This document shows positions 1 through 10,128 of a DNA stretch of 64,000 bases, one piece after another (position 1 is the first letter of the stretch; every line of letters starts with the position of its first letter). Source of the stretch: Rhodocyclaceae bacterium UBA2271 (GTDB lineage: Bacteria; Pseudomonadota; Gammaproteobacteria; Burkholderiales; Rhodocyclaceae); the NCBI GenBank assembly GCA_002347405.1, contig DDXB01000047.1:1-64000 (forward strand). The letters run 5' to 3'. The position numbers were made by a program, and so were the translations under genes. Below the pieces are notes generated by a model. It made no database searches. It was not told the DNA's origin and saw nothing but the letters and a program-made list of their open reading frames with translations.

Positions 1-203
1 GGCAAAGCCGCAACTCGCTGCGCGAGACCAGTCTTCGACTGTCCTGCGGCCTGCGGCCTGGTGCCTGGCGGCGCGTGCCGCGTTTGCTTGGCAACCCTAT
101 CCCTCAATCCCTCTCCCGCAAGCGGGAGAGGGAAGCTGTCCGCCTCCTCTCTCCCGCTGGGAGAGAGGTCGGGTGAGAGGGATTGGCCCGGCGCAAACGC
201 TGC
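1..203 (+). repeat. Intergenic ~130-bp structured repeat, copy 1
   Basis: The first 235 bases hold no gene. They contain small palindromes (ctcgctgcgcgag at about 14-26) and then a ~120-bp element bounded by GCGTTTGC at 80-87 and its reverse complement GCAAACGC at 193-200. Inside are two pyrimidine/purine hairpins, ctctcccgc/gcgggagag and ctctctcccgc/gggagagag. Related copies lie at 3308-3414, 11102-11222, 20873-20993 and, reversed, 29217-29325. It lies directly upstream of alr, so it could affect that gene's leader. Confidence 0.85.
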
Positions 204-235
204 GTAGTTCACGTTAATTCCTTCCGGCGCTGGTC

Positions 236-1321
236 ATGTCTCGCCCGATTCGCGCCACGATCGACCGCGCCGCACTGCGGCATAACTTCGCCACGGCGCG
301 TCGCCATGCCGGGGCTGCGAAGCTCTGGAGCGTGGTCAAGGCAAATGCCTATGGTCACGGGCTCGAACGTGCGGTTACCGCCCTTGCCGAGCTTACCGAT
401 GGTTTTGCGCTGATTGAAATCGAGCGTGCCGTGCGCCTGCGCGCGGCCGGGCTGAAACAGCCCATCCTGATGCTTGAAGGTTTCTATGCGGCTGACGAAT
501 TGCCGCTGTTCATCGAACATCGACTGATTCCCGTGTTGCATCGGTCCGACCAGGTGCAGACACTGCTCGCTGCCCGCTGGCCGGCCGCGCTGCCGGTTTA
601 TCTCAAACTCGATACCGGCATGCACCGGCTTGGCTTTGATGCCGCCGGTCTTGCTGCCGCCCTCACCGCGCTGGCCGGTGAGGTGACGGATATCACACTG
701 ATGACCCACTTTGCCGACGCCGACGGTGCACGTGGCGTTGACTGGCAACTCGAACGCTTTGCGACGCTGACTGCCGGCATGGACCTGCCCTGTTCGCTGG
801 CGAATTCTGCTGCGTTGCTGCGTTTCCCGGAAGTCGTCAACGACTGGGCGCGTCCCGGCATCATGCTCTATGGTGGTTCACCGTTCCCGCAATTAATATC
901 CGCCGCCGAACTGGATCTCCAGCCGGTGATGACCCTGCAAAGCGAGATCATCGCCGTGCAGACGCTGGCGGCCGGCGATAGTGTTGGCTATGGTTGCAGT
1001 TTTACCGCCGAGCAGGCGATGCGCATCGGTGTGGTTGCCTGCGGCTACGCCGACGGTTATCCGCGCCACGCGCCGACCGGTACGCCAGTACTGGTGGATG
1101 GCCTGCGCACGCGCACGCTGGGGCGCGTGTCGATGGATAAACTCTGCGTAGATCTAACCGACCTGCCCGCAAAAGTCGGCGCTGGCGGGACGGCGACTCT
1201 GTGGGGCAAAGCCGGTGAAACCGTGCTGCCCGCCGACGAAGTGGCCACCGCTGCCGGCACCATCAGCTATGAACTGTTCTGCGCTTTGGCCGCGCGCGTA
1301 CCGGTGAGCGAAATCAACTGA
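236..1321 (+). CDS. alr: Alanine racemase
   Basis: Converts L-alanine to D-alanine with pyridoxal phosphate, supplying D-Ala for peptidoglycan in the cytosol. The N-terminal barrel carries the PLP lysine in VVKANAYGHG (K35). The second catalytic residue is Y252 in SVGYGCSF on the C-terminal beta domain. The end, TISYELFCALAARVPV, is typical of the family, as is the 361-aa length. The ATG at 236 follows a weak purine stretch. radA starts 2 nt after the stop, so the pair is probably co-transcribed. Odd feature: residues 312-319 (KVGAGGTA) in the C-terminal domain are encoded by a perfect copy of the dispersed 25-nt repeat, in a loop that varies in the family. Confidence 0.97.
   Translation: MSRPIRATIDRAALRHNFATARRHAGAAKLWSVVKANAYGHGLERAVTALAELTDGFALIEIERAVRLRAAGLKQPILMLEGFYAADELPLFIEHRLIPVLHRSDQVQTLLAARWPAALPVYLKLDTGMHRLGFDAAGLAAALTALAGEVTDITLMTHFADADGARGVDWQLERFATLTAGMDLPCSLANSAALLRFPEVVNDWARPGIMLYGGSPFPQLISAAELDLQPVMTLQSEIIAVQTLAAGDSVGYGCSFTAEQAMRIGVVACGYADGYPRHAPTGTPVLVDGLRTRTLGRVSMDKLCVDLTDLPAKVGAGGTATLWGKAGETVLPADEVATAAGTISYELFCALAARVPVSEIN
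1171..1195 (+). repeat. Short dispersed repeat (KVGAGGTA type), inside alr
   Basis: Full-length copy of the short repeat, core GTCGGCGCTGGCGGGACGGC, preceded by AAAA and followed by G. It is read in frame as KVGAGGTA within alr. Identical or near-identical copies are at 3428-3454, 11773-11799, 32051-32077, 37487-37513 and 43913-43937. Confidence 0.95.
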
Positions 1322-1323
1322 AC

Positions 1324-2790
<1,467 letters not shown>

Positions 2791-2798
2791 TTAAAGCC

Positions 2799-3247
2799 CG
2801 CCCCTCCCGACCTCCCCTCGCGGGGAGGTGACTGTTTTTTTGCCTACGGCCGCCGCTAAGCGGCTTAACGCCGGCGTTGCCGGCATTAGCCTACGCCGCA
2901 ACTGCGCGACTGCGTCGCTTGTTGTCGCTGCGCTCGTTTGTTACGGGCCGCCCCGTTCAAGCTTGGGCGCGGATTGCGGCTGGCGCCGCGTGCCGCCTTG
3001 CCTTGGGGCGGCCCGGCGGCAAGGCTGCTGAAGTTTTCTGGCCACCGCCCCTCCCGATCTCCCCTCGCGGGGAGGTGACTGTTTTTTTGCCTACGGCCGC
3101 CGCTACGCGGCTTAACGCCGGCGTTGCCGGCATTAGCCTGCGCCGCAACTGCGCGACTGCGTCGCTTGTTGTCGCTGCGCTCGTTTGTTACGGGCCGCCC
3201 CGTTCAAGCTTGGTAGTGGGTTGCGGCTGGCGCCGCGTGCCGCCTTG
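2799..3247 (+). repeat. Tandem direct repeat, two ~200-bp copies
   Basis: The 760-bp gap between radA and the next gene holds no credible gene. Copy one (about 2799-3000) and copy two (about 3046-3247) are offset by 247 bp and differ at only a few positions (gacctcccc/gatctcccc, ctaagcgg/ctacgcgg, a few near the end). Each starts with the hairpin cctcccctcgcggggagg and continues as short palindromes. Between them sits ttggggcggcccggc (about 3003-3017), the end block of the radA/smc repeat. A partial relative lies at 25334-25371. Confidence 0.9.
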
Positions 3248-3248
3248 T

Positions 3249-3420
3249 GTGCGACAAAGTCGCATTCCGCTGCGCGGAACCAGCCTTCGGCTGTCCTGCG
3301 GCCTACGGCCTTGTCTTGGCAGCCCTCTCCCGCAAGCGGGAGAGGGAAGCTATCTGCCTCCTCTCTCCCTCCGGGAGAGAGGTCGGGAGAGAGGGATTGG
3401 CCCGGCGACAAGGCTTGTTG
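3249..3420 (+). repeat. Intergenic ~130-bp structured repeat, copy 2 (co-varied ends)
   Basis: Same internal hairpins as the copy at 80-200, but the ends are GCCTTGTC (3308-3315) and GACAAGGC (3407-3414) instead of GCGTTTGC/GCAAACGC. Both arms changed and still pair perfectly. The flanking mini-palindrome also co-varies (ttccgctgcgcggaa here, ctcgctgcgcgag at about 14-26). Confidence 0.85.
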
Positions 3421-3427
3421 GTAAAGC

Positions 3428-3454
3428 GCCGTCCCGCCAGCGCCGACTTTTGCT
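3428..3454 (-). repeat. Short dispersed repeat, intergenic
   Basis: Reverse-orientation full copy of the core GTCGGCGCTGGCGGGACGGC, with the extended upstream AAGCAAAA also seen at 11771. It lies about 100 bp before the permease start. Confidence 0.92.
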
Positions 3455-3550
3455 TCTGGATGCCTTGGCGAACCCAGGAAAATCAACAACCTGGACACCG
3501 GCTTGTGCCGGTGTGGCGGGCAATCAGCGCTCCTTGGGTATGATCTACCC

Positions 3551-6070
3551 ATGAACACCCTGCGCCTCACCTTCCGCATGCTCTTGCGCGACCTGCGCGC
3601 CGGCGAGTTGACCGTCCTCGTGCTGGCGCTGGTGCTGGCGGTGACGGCCTTGACCAGCGTCGGCTTTCTTGCCGACCGGGTCGAGCGGTCGGTCGAGCGC
3701 GAGGCGCATCAGTTGCTGGGCGGCGATCTGCTGCTGACCGCCGATCACCCGTGGCCGGCGGACTTCCGCACGGCGGCTGAGCGGCAGGGCTTGCGGCTGG
3801 CTGAAAGCGTCAATTTCGTCAGCATGGTGGCAAGCGCCGCTGAGAATGGCGGGGTGCAACTGGCCGAAATCAAGGCGGTGTCGGATGGTTATCCGCTGCG
3901 CGGCGCCCTGCGCATCGCGCCGCGCCTGAATGTCGGCGATGACGTGACGGCGACCATTCCCGCGCCGGGCACGGTCTGGCCCGATGAACGGCTGGCGACC
4001 GGATTGGGTGTCGACAGCGCGGCCCGGTTGCAGCTCGGGGAGCTCGAAACCACAGTCGCGGCCATTGTCACGCTGGAGCCGGATCGCGGCATCAACCCGT
4101 TTGCGCTGGCGCCGCGCCTGATCATCAACCTGGCCGACCTGCCGGCCACCGAGCTGATCCAGGCGGGCAGCCGCGCCCGCTGGCACCTGCATGTGGCGGG
4201 TGACGCGCCGGCTGTTGCCGAGTTTCGCCAGTGGGCGCAGGCCAATTTGCAGCGCGGCGAGAAACTCGAAAGCCTCGAAAACGCCCGCCCGGAAATCCGC
4301 AACATCATCGAGCGCGCGCAGCGCTTCCTGCGCCTGGCGGCGTTGTTGACCGTGGTGCTGGCCGCCGTGGCGGTCGGCATGGCGGCACGACGCTACATGC
4401 AGCGCCATCTGGATGCTTGTGCGGTCATGCGCTGTCTGGGGGCCAGCGAACGGCAGATTCTGCTGATCCACGGCGGCGAGTTCATCGTGCTGGGTCTGGC
4501 GGCCACCCTGCTCGGCGCGGCACTGGGCTATCTGGCGCAGGAAGCCTTGCACATGCTGCTGGCCGGACTGATCGCCGAACAGTTGCCTGCACCCGGCTGG
4601 CTGCCCTGGTTGCACGGTCTGGCGGTCGGCAGCGTGCTGGTGGCGGGTTTCGTGCTGCCGCCGCTGCTGCGCCTCAAGTCAGTGCCGACGGTGCGTGTGC
4701 TGCGGCGCGAATGGGGCGCGCATTTTGCTGGAGTCGAACCGCTGTCGGCGGCTTCCTATCTGCTGGGCATGGGCTGTCTGGCCGGGCTGATGTTGTGGAT
4801 GGCGAACGATGTGCGACTGGGCAGCGTGGTACTGGGCGGTTTCATGCTCGCGGTGGCGGTGTTCGCCCTGGCCGGACAGGGCTTGCTGGTGCTGCTTGGC
4901 CGCTTGCCGGCCCGGCTGCTGTCTGGCGGTTGGCGCATCGGGCTGGCCAATCTGCGCCGCCGCGCCGGGGCGACGCTGGTGCAGGTGGTAGCGCTGGCGC
5001 TGGGGCTGACCACGCTGCTGATCCTGACGCTGGCAAAAGACGATCTCATGTCGGCCTGGCAGACCAAGACGCCGCCCAACGCGCCCAACCGTTTTCTCAT
5101 CAACGTGCAGCCCGATCAGCGTAGCGCCATCGGCGACTTTTTCGTGAATAAGGGATTGCCCGCGCCGCGCCTCGAACCGATGGTGCGCGGGCGGCTGACC
5201 AGCGTGAATGGCCGCAAGGTGGCGCCGCGCGATTTTGTCGATGAACGCGCCCAGCGTCTCGTCGAGCGCGAGTTCAACCTGTCGAGCCGCGATGACCTGC
5301 CGCCCGGCAACCGGGTCGTCGCCGGGCGCTGGCATGCTGGCGATGGCCCCCCACGCGCGCCAATCCCGCTCTCGGTGGAAATGGGTCTGGCCGATACGCT
5401 CAATCTGCACATCGGCGACGAACTGCTGTTCGACATCGGCGGCCAGCCGTTTGTCGCGCAGATCGCCTCGCTGCGCAGCCTTGAATGGGACTCGATGCGC
5501 GTCAATTTCTTCGTCATCGCGCCAGCCGGCAGCATGGACGATCAGCCCACCAGTTTCATCACCAGCTTCCACTTGCCGGACGGCAGTGAAACGATCATCA
5601 GCGATCTGGTGCGGCAGTTTCCGAACATCACGGTGATCGACGTGGCCGCGCTGGTGCGGCAGTTGCGGGATACGCTCGACCAAGTGGCGCGCGCGGTGCA
5701 ACTGGTGTTCGGTTTCGCCCTGCTGGCCGGGCTGGTGGTGCTGTATGCCGCGCTGCAGGCCAGTGCCGGCGAGCGCAATCACGAGCTGGCAGTGTTGCGC
5801 GCGCTCGGCGGTCGGCGCCGCCAGTTGCGTCAGGCGTTATTTGCGGAATTTGCCGCGCTCGGTGCGCTGGCGGGCTTGCTCGCCGGCCTGGCCGCCACGG
5901 CCATCGGCACGGCGCTGGCGCGCTGGGTATTCCAGCTTGACTATCTGCCAACCCCCAGCCTGGTCCTGGTCGGCTTGCTGGCCGGGTTGTCCGGGGTAGC
6001 GCTGGCAGGTCTCATGGCGACCCGCAAGGCGCTGGCCGGGCAGGTGGTGGAAGGCCTGCACGGCGTTTGA
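3551..6070 (+). CDS. FtsX/YbbP-family ABC transporter permease
   Basis: Inner-membrane permease of 839 aa. It has an N-terminal membrane segment (LTVLVLALVLAVTALTSVGF), a large periplasmic domain, a central block of membrane segments with an FtsX-like domain, a second soluble domain and a final FtsX-like block (ELAVLRALGGRRRQLRQALF). This double layout is that of the YbbP/MacB-like lipoprotein or lipid export permeases. I chose the ATG at 3551 because MNTLRLTFRMLLRDLRAGEL is the typical amphipathic start; an in-frame start at 3503 would add a repeat-derived leader. No ATPase partner lies next to it (E. coli ybbP sits with ybbA), so it is an orphan here. Confidence 0.9.
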   Translation: MNTLRLTFRMLLRDLRAGELTVLVLALVLAVTALTSVGFLADRVERSVEREAHQLLGGDLLLTADHPWPADFRTAAERQGLRLAESVNFVSMVASAAENGGVQLAEIKAVSDGYPLRGALRIAPRLNVGDDVTATIPAPGTVWPDERLATGLGVDSAARLQLGELETTVAAIVTLEPDRGINPFALAPRLIINLADLPATELIQAGSRARWHLHVAGDAPAVAEFRQWAQANLQRGEKLESLENARPEIRNIIERAQRFLRLAALLTVVLAAVAVGMAARRYMQRHLDACAVMRCLGASERQILLIHGGEFIVLGLAATLLGAALGYLAQEALHMLLAGLIAEQLPAPGWLPWLHGLAVGSVLVAGFVLPPLLRLKSVPTVRVLRREWGAHFAGVEPLSAASYLLGMGCLAGLMLWMANDVRLGSVVLGGFMLAVAVFALAGQGLLVLLGRLPARLLSGGWRIGLANLRRRAGATLVQVVALALGLTTLLILTLAKDDLMSAWQTKTPPNAPNRFLINVQPDQRSAIGDFFVNKGLPAPRLEPMVRGRLTSVNGRKVAPRDFVDERAQRLVEREFNLSSRDDLPPGNRVVAGRWHAGDGPPRAPIPLSVEMGLADTLNLHIGDELLFDIGGQPFVAQIASLRSLEWDSMRVNFFVIAPAGSMDDQPTSFITSFHLPDGSETIISDLVRQFPNITVIDVAALVRQLRDTLDQVARAVQLVFGFALLAGLVVLYAALQASAGERNHELAVLRALGGRRRQLRQALFAEFAALGALAGLLAGLAATAIGTALARWVFQLDYLPTPSLVLVGLLAGLSGVALAGLMATRKALAGQVVEGLHGV

Positions 6071-6113
6071 TCTGGCGCAAGCATTTCCCGCTGTTGTGTA
6101 CCATAATTGTTTT

Positions 6114-7931
6114 ATGAAATCGACTGCCGCCAGGGATGGTAAAGCAACAAAGTCGTTCGCTGACGGGTGGGTGCATTTAGTAGGCTACTATCGCAGCATC
6201 CTCATGATGTTGTATCTGGTGGCGGGGCTTTTCTTCCTGACAATTGCGGCTATTCAGTGGCGGCAGGTGGGTGAAAGCACCGATGCCATCGCGCGCGAAC
6301 GCGGTCGCGAACTGTTCGTGCTGATCGAGTTGACGCGCGACTGGAATGCCAACCACGAAGGCGTATATGTGCCGGTTACCGAGCAGGTTCAGCCCAACCC
6401 CTATCTGATTCACCCCAGGCGCGACCAGACGACCAGCGATGGCCGCGAACTGACGATGATCAATCCGTTCCACATGGCCCGGCAGATTGCCGAGTTGGCC
6501 GAAAAAACCTCGGGGGCGCATTTCCGCATCACCAGCCTGAAGCCCATGCGGCCCACCAATGTGCCCGACCCGTGGGAGGTCGAGGCGCTGCAAATGTTCA
6601 GCGCCAACAAGACCAAAGAACGGATCGACTATGTCGGCGAATATTCCTTCGATGGCAAGTTGCTGCCTGCCTACCGTTACATGGCGCCCGTGTATATCAA
6701 GCCATCCTGCGTCGTCTGCCACGAAAAGCTGGGCTACAAGGTGGGTGACATCCGCGGCGGCATTTCGGTGAGCATGCCGGCCGCAGACCTGCTGGCGGCA
6801 CGCGATCAGGAACGCAAGGGGCTTTTGCTCGTCGTGCTGGCCAGCTTCATCGTCACCAGTGCCTTGCTGCACCTGATGGTCAACCGGGCCCGCCGCCACT
6901 ACCTGAGCTTGCAGCGCCTTGCCAGCATGCAGGAGGGCGTCATCATCGAACGCACGCGCGAGCTCAAGGCAAGCAATACCCAACTCCAGCGCGAGGTGAC
7001 GGAGCGTCGCCAGCGCGAGGATGAGTTGCGCCTTGCCGACGCGGTGTTCGAGAGTGCCGCCGAAGCGATTTTCGTTACCGATGCCGACAACCACATCGTG
7101 CGCGTCAATCCGGCCTTTGCCGCGATCACCGGCTATGCGGCCAGCGAAGTGCTGGGCAAGGACCCGTCCCTGCTGAAATCCGGTCGCCACAGCGCGGAGT
7201 TTTTTGCCGAGATGTGGGAGTTCTTGCGGTCGCGCGGCCATTGGGAAGGCGAAATCTGGAATCGCCACAAGAACGGCGATATTCGCGTCGAATGGCTATC
7301 GATCTCGCGGATTGGCGACGAGCAGAGTGCCGGTCAGTATCTGGCGATCTTCCACGACATTTCGCGGCGCAAGGCCGACGAGGAATTGCTGCGCCACCGG
7401 GCACATCACGATGCCCTGACCGAACTTCCCAACCGCAGTTTGTTTTATGACCGCCTGCAATCCACCTTCAACCAGGCCAAGCGCTACCATCGTATTTTCG
7501 CTTTGCTGCTGGTCGATCTCGATCGCTTCAAGGAAGTGAATGACACGCTGGGGCACACGGCTGGAGACGAACTGCTGGTCGAGGCGGCGCGGCGGCTGAC
7601 CAGTTGCGTGCGCGAATCGGATACCGTGGCGCGACTGGGCGGCGATGAGTTCGCCATCATCCTGTCCGACATGGCGAGCGAAGACGAGGCCGAACAGGTA
7701 GCCCGCCGCGCCGTGCAACTGCTGGCCGAGCCGTACCATCTGGATGCCGGTACGGCGGGTATTTCCGGCAGTATCGGCATCGCGCTTTACCCGCAACATG
7801 GCCAGGACAGCGAGCAACTGATGCGCAATGCCGACAGCGCGATGTATGTCGCCAAGACGGGTGGCAGAAATGCATATCACCTGTTTGCGCCGCTCCAGCA
7901 TGCCGCCAACCGGCAAGGCGATTTGCTCTGA
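6114..7931 (+). CDS. Diguanylate cyclase with periplasmic DUF3365/Tll0287-like CxxCH domain and PAS
   Basis: Membrane sensor of about 605 aa predicted to make c-di-GMP. Order: membrane segment (LMMLYLVAGLFFLTIAAI), periplasmic DUF3365-like domain, second membrane segment (LLLVVLASFIVTSALLHLMV), a coiled linker, PAS (about 305-420), GGDEF. The cyclase signature is intact (RLGGDEF, motif at 509-513), and an inhibitory RxxD site (RESD) lies five residues upstream. In the sensor domain, C199-V-V-C202-H203 is a c-type heme-binding motif, as in some DUF3365 proteins. I prefer the ATG at 6114 over an upstream GTG at 6096. A redox or ligand signal through covalent heme is inferred. Confidence 0.92.
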   Translation: MKSTAARDGKATKSFADGWVHLVGYYRSILMMLYLVAGLFFLTIAAIQWRQVGESTDAIARERGRELFVLIELTRDWNANHEGVYVPVTEQVQPNPYLIHPRRDQTTSDGRELTMINPFHMARQIAELAEKTSGAHFRITSLKPMRPTNVPDPWEVEALQMFSANKTKERIDYVGEYSFDGKLLPAYRYMAPVYIKPSCVVCHEKLGYKVGDIRGGISVSMPAADLLAARDQERKGLLLVVLASFIVTSALLHLMVNRARRHYLSLQRLASMQEGVIIERTRELKASNTQLQREVTERRQREDELRLADAVFESAAEAIFVTDADNHIVRVNPAFAAITGYAASEVLGKDPSLLKSGRHSAEFFAEMWEFLRSRGHWEGEIWNRHKNGDIRVEWLSISRIGDEQSAGQYLAIFHDISRRKADEELLRHRAHHDALTELPNRSLFYDRLQSTFNQAKRYHRIFALLLVDLDRFKEVNDTLGHTAGDELLVEAARRLTSCVRESDTVARLGGDEFAIILSDMASEDEAEQVARRAVQLLAEPYHLDAGTAGISGSIGIALYPQHGQDSEQLMRNADSAMYVAKTGGRNAYHLFAPLQHAANRQGDLL

Positions 7932-8051
7932 ACCCAACCACGCAAAGCGAACAAGGTAAATAGCTCCTTTGTGCCAGATGGAATGGCGCGCATGCCGTTG
8001 CGACACTCGATCAGTCGGTTAGAATCGGGTACCGATTTCCGAAAGGCACCG

Positions 8052-8522
8052 ATGCTTCACGAAGGCCAACCCGCGCCCCACTTCAGCTTGCCCGATGCGG
8101 ACATGGAAATGTTCGATTCCGCATCCTTGCTGGGCAAGCAGCACGTCGTGCTGTTCTTCTATCCGAAGGATGGCACGCCTTATTGCACCCTTGAGGCGAT
8201 TGATTTTTCCGATCATGAGAGTGAGTTCAATCGTCATGATTGCGCCGTGATCGGCATATCGCGCGACGATTGCCTGTCACATGCCGATTTCCGTGACAAG
8301 CATGGCCTGTCAATTCGCCTGCTGTCCGACGAGGATGCCGAGGTCTGCCACAAATTTGGCGTGATGCACTATCGCGAACATGAGGGGCACAAGAAACTTT
8401 TCCTGGCCCGCGCGACCTTCGTGATCGACAAGCAGGGCATCATTCGTCATATCGTTTCCGACGTGAAGCCCAAAGGGCATGCCGCCGAAATCTTTCAACT
8501 CGTCAAGCGGCTGGGCAAATAG
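8052..8522 (+). CDS. Peroxiredoxin, BCP/PrxQ family, lacking the usual resolving cysteine
   Basis: Thiol peroxidase of 156 aa reducing hydrogen peroxide and organic peroxides in the cytosol. The active-site block PKDGTPYCTLEAIDFSD contains peroxidatic C45. In E. coli Bcp a second cysteine sits five residues later (C50); here that position is I50, so the protein would be a 1-Cys type or use a cysteine further along (DCAVIG, DDCLS, EVCHKFG). The ATG at 8052 follows gaaagg; longer in-frame starts upstream add an unconserved leader. The next gene, slyD, starts 77 nt downstream on the same strand. Confidence 0.93.
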   Translation: MLHEGQPAPHFSLPDADMEMFDSASLLGKQHVVLFFYPKDGTPYCTLEAIDFSDHESEFNRHDCAVIGISRDDCLSHADFRDKHGLSIRLLSDEDAEVCHKFGVMHYREHEGHKKLFLARATFVIDKQGIIRHIVSDVKPKGHAAEIFQLVKRLGK

Positions 8523-8599
8523 CCGGCCCCACTCTGATTCCTTCTCTGCCCCCACCGGAGGGCAGCTAGTCCGACAGCCTTTTCCAGTAGGAGTTTCTT

Positions 8600-9082
8600 A
8601 TGCAAATCGACAAGCACACAATCGTTACCCTGGCCTATAGCGTCAAGGATAGCGAAGGCAATCTCATCGACGCGGGCGAGCATCCGCTGACCTATCTGCA
8701 TGGCGGCTATGGCGGCATCTTCGAAAAGATTGAAGAGGAACTGGTCGGCCAGGTGGCCGGTTATCAGAAAGATATCCGCCTGCAACCCGAGGAAGCCTTT
8801 GGTGAATATGATGCCGAGCTCGTGATGATGGAACCGCGTGACCTGTTCCCGGAAGACATCGAGGTTGGCATGCAGTTCGAGCGCGCTTCCAATAATGAAG
8901 ACGAAGACGGCATGTTGTTCACCATCACCGACATTGCCGAAGGCAAGGTGGTGGTCGATGGCAACCATCCGCTGGCCGGCATGGCGCTGGTGTTCTCCTG
9001 TACCGTCAGCGATGTGCGTGCCGCCACGCCCGAAGAAATCGAGCATGGTCACGTACATGGCGAGGGTGGGCATCTGCATTGA
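8600..9082 (+). CDS. slyD: FKBP-type peptidyl-prolyl isomerase SlyD
   Basis: Cytosolic prolyl isomerase and chaperone of 160 aa. It has the split FKBP fold (HTIVTLAYSVKDSEGNLID; QPEEAFGEYDAELV) with the inserted chaperone flap. The C-terminal tail is short and histidine-rich (HGHVHGEGGHLH), suggesting metal binding for nickel or another metal, though it is shorter than the E. coli SlyD tail. A good ribosome site (agtaggag) precedes the ATG. The 3' side is a REP-type inverted repeat that probably protects or ends the transcript. Confidence 0.95.
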   Translation: MQIDKHTIVTLAYSVKDSEGNLIDAGEHPLTYLHGGYGGIFEKIEEELVGQVAGYQKDIRLQPEEAFGEYDAELVMMEPRDLFPEDIEVGMQFERASNNEDEDGMLFTITDIAEGKVVVDGNHPLAGMALVFSCTVSDVRAATPEEIEHGHVHGEGGHLH

Positions 9083-9120
9083 GAGTTTGTGAATAAATTA
9101 CCGAAACCCAATTCAAAGCT

Positions 9121-9202
9121 CCGTCATTCCGGCGAAAGCCGGAATCCAGGGAATTCAACTGGATACAAAACTACTGGATTCCGGCTTTCGCCGGAATGAC
9201 GG
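9121..9202. repeat. REP doublet (REPIN-like inverted repeat)
   Basis: Two perfect 29-bp inverted arms, 9121-9149 and 9174-9202, flank a 24-nt spacer. Each arm is itself a hairpin, ttccggc-gaaa-gccggaa, bordered by gtca and tccag. Related half-sites are at 37443-37469, 44137-44165 and 44345-44371. It sits between slyD and the exporter gene and may act as a transcript end. Confidence 0.92.
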
Positions 9203-9252
9203 TTGTTTTATCGGCGTCAATTTATTCGCAGTCCATGAGAGGGTTGATTTAA

Positions 9253-10128
9253 TTGTCCGAGCGTTGGAGCGGGACGTTCTGGATTGTCCTGTCGGCGGCG
9301 GGGTTTGGCGCCATGGCGATTTTCGCCAAGCTGGCCTATCAGGACGGCGTTTCGCTGTCCACCATGTTGTTCCTGCGCTTCACCTTCGCCGGCCTGCTGC
9401 TGGCCGCCTGGGGCATGGCGCACGGCATGCGTTGGCCACGCGGGCGCGATCTGCTCTGGCTGTTGGCCATGGGTGGGGTGGGCTATGTCGGGCAGGCCTA
9501 TTGCTATTTCTCCGCCCTGCAACATGCCAGCGCCGGACTCGTGGCCCTGCTGCTTTACCTCTATCCGGCGATTGTCACGCTGCTGTCGGCGCTGGCTTTC
9601 GGCCGTCGCATCGGCCCCGCCCGGGGCTGGGCGGTGGCCGTGGCGCTGGCGGGCACGGCCCTGACGGTGGGTGGCGACCTGAACAGCGAGCCGCTGGGGA
9701 TTGCGCTGGGCATCGGCGCCGCGCTGATCTACTCGATCTACATTCTGGCCGGCGAAGGCGTGATGCGGCGGGTACCACCGCTGCCGGCCGCGACGGTGGT
9801 GATGCTGGCTGCCGCTGCAGTGTATGGCGGGGCAGCGTTCAATGCCGGTCTGGCGCCGCCGGCAACATCCGCGGGGTGGCTGGCGGTGCTGGCGATCGCG
9901 ATTTTCTCGACCCTGCTGGCGATCCTGGGTTTCCTCAAGGGCATGGAAAAACTCGGCGCCACCGATGCCTCGACGCTGTCCACGCTGGAGCCGCTGATCA
10001 CCATCGGTCTGGCTGCCATCGTGCTGGGCGAAGTGGTCAGCGAACTGCAACTGGTCGGCGGCGGATTGATACTGGCGGCGATCATCTTCCTCGCCCGGCA
10101 CGGCGCGCGCCGGGTGGCTACAGAGTAA
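9253..10128 (+). CDS. EamA/DMT-family transporter
   Basis: Inner-membrane protein of 291 aa with about ten membrane segments in two EamA halves, e.g. TFWIVLSAAGFGAMAIFAKL at the start and ELQLVGGGLILAAIIFLARH at the end. Members export metabolites or amino acids; the substrate here cannot be read. The TTG start at 9253 is supported by gagaggg at 9237-9243, and no ATG in this frame fits better. The 3' end overlaps murI on the other strand by 11 nt (convergent). Confidence 0.88.
   Translation: MSERWSGTFWIVLSAAGFGAMAIFAKLAYQDGVSLSTMLFLRFTFAGLLLAAWGMAHGMRWPRGRDLLWLLAMGGVGYVGQAYCYFSALQHASAGLVALLLYLYPAIVTLLSALAFGRRIGPARGWAVAVALAGTALTVGGDLNSEPLGIALGIGAALIYSIYILAGEGVMRRVPPLPAATVVMLAAAAVYGGAAFNAGLAPPATSAGWLAVLAIAIFSTLLAILGFLKGMEKLGATDASTLSTLEPLITIGLAAIVLGEVVSELQLVGGGLILAAIIFLARHGARRVATE

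Noticed and set aside
2828..3554. Open frames through the repeat blocks after radA
   Set aside because: Made of tandem repeats that are open in many frames; no start context or family similarity.
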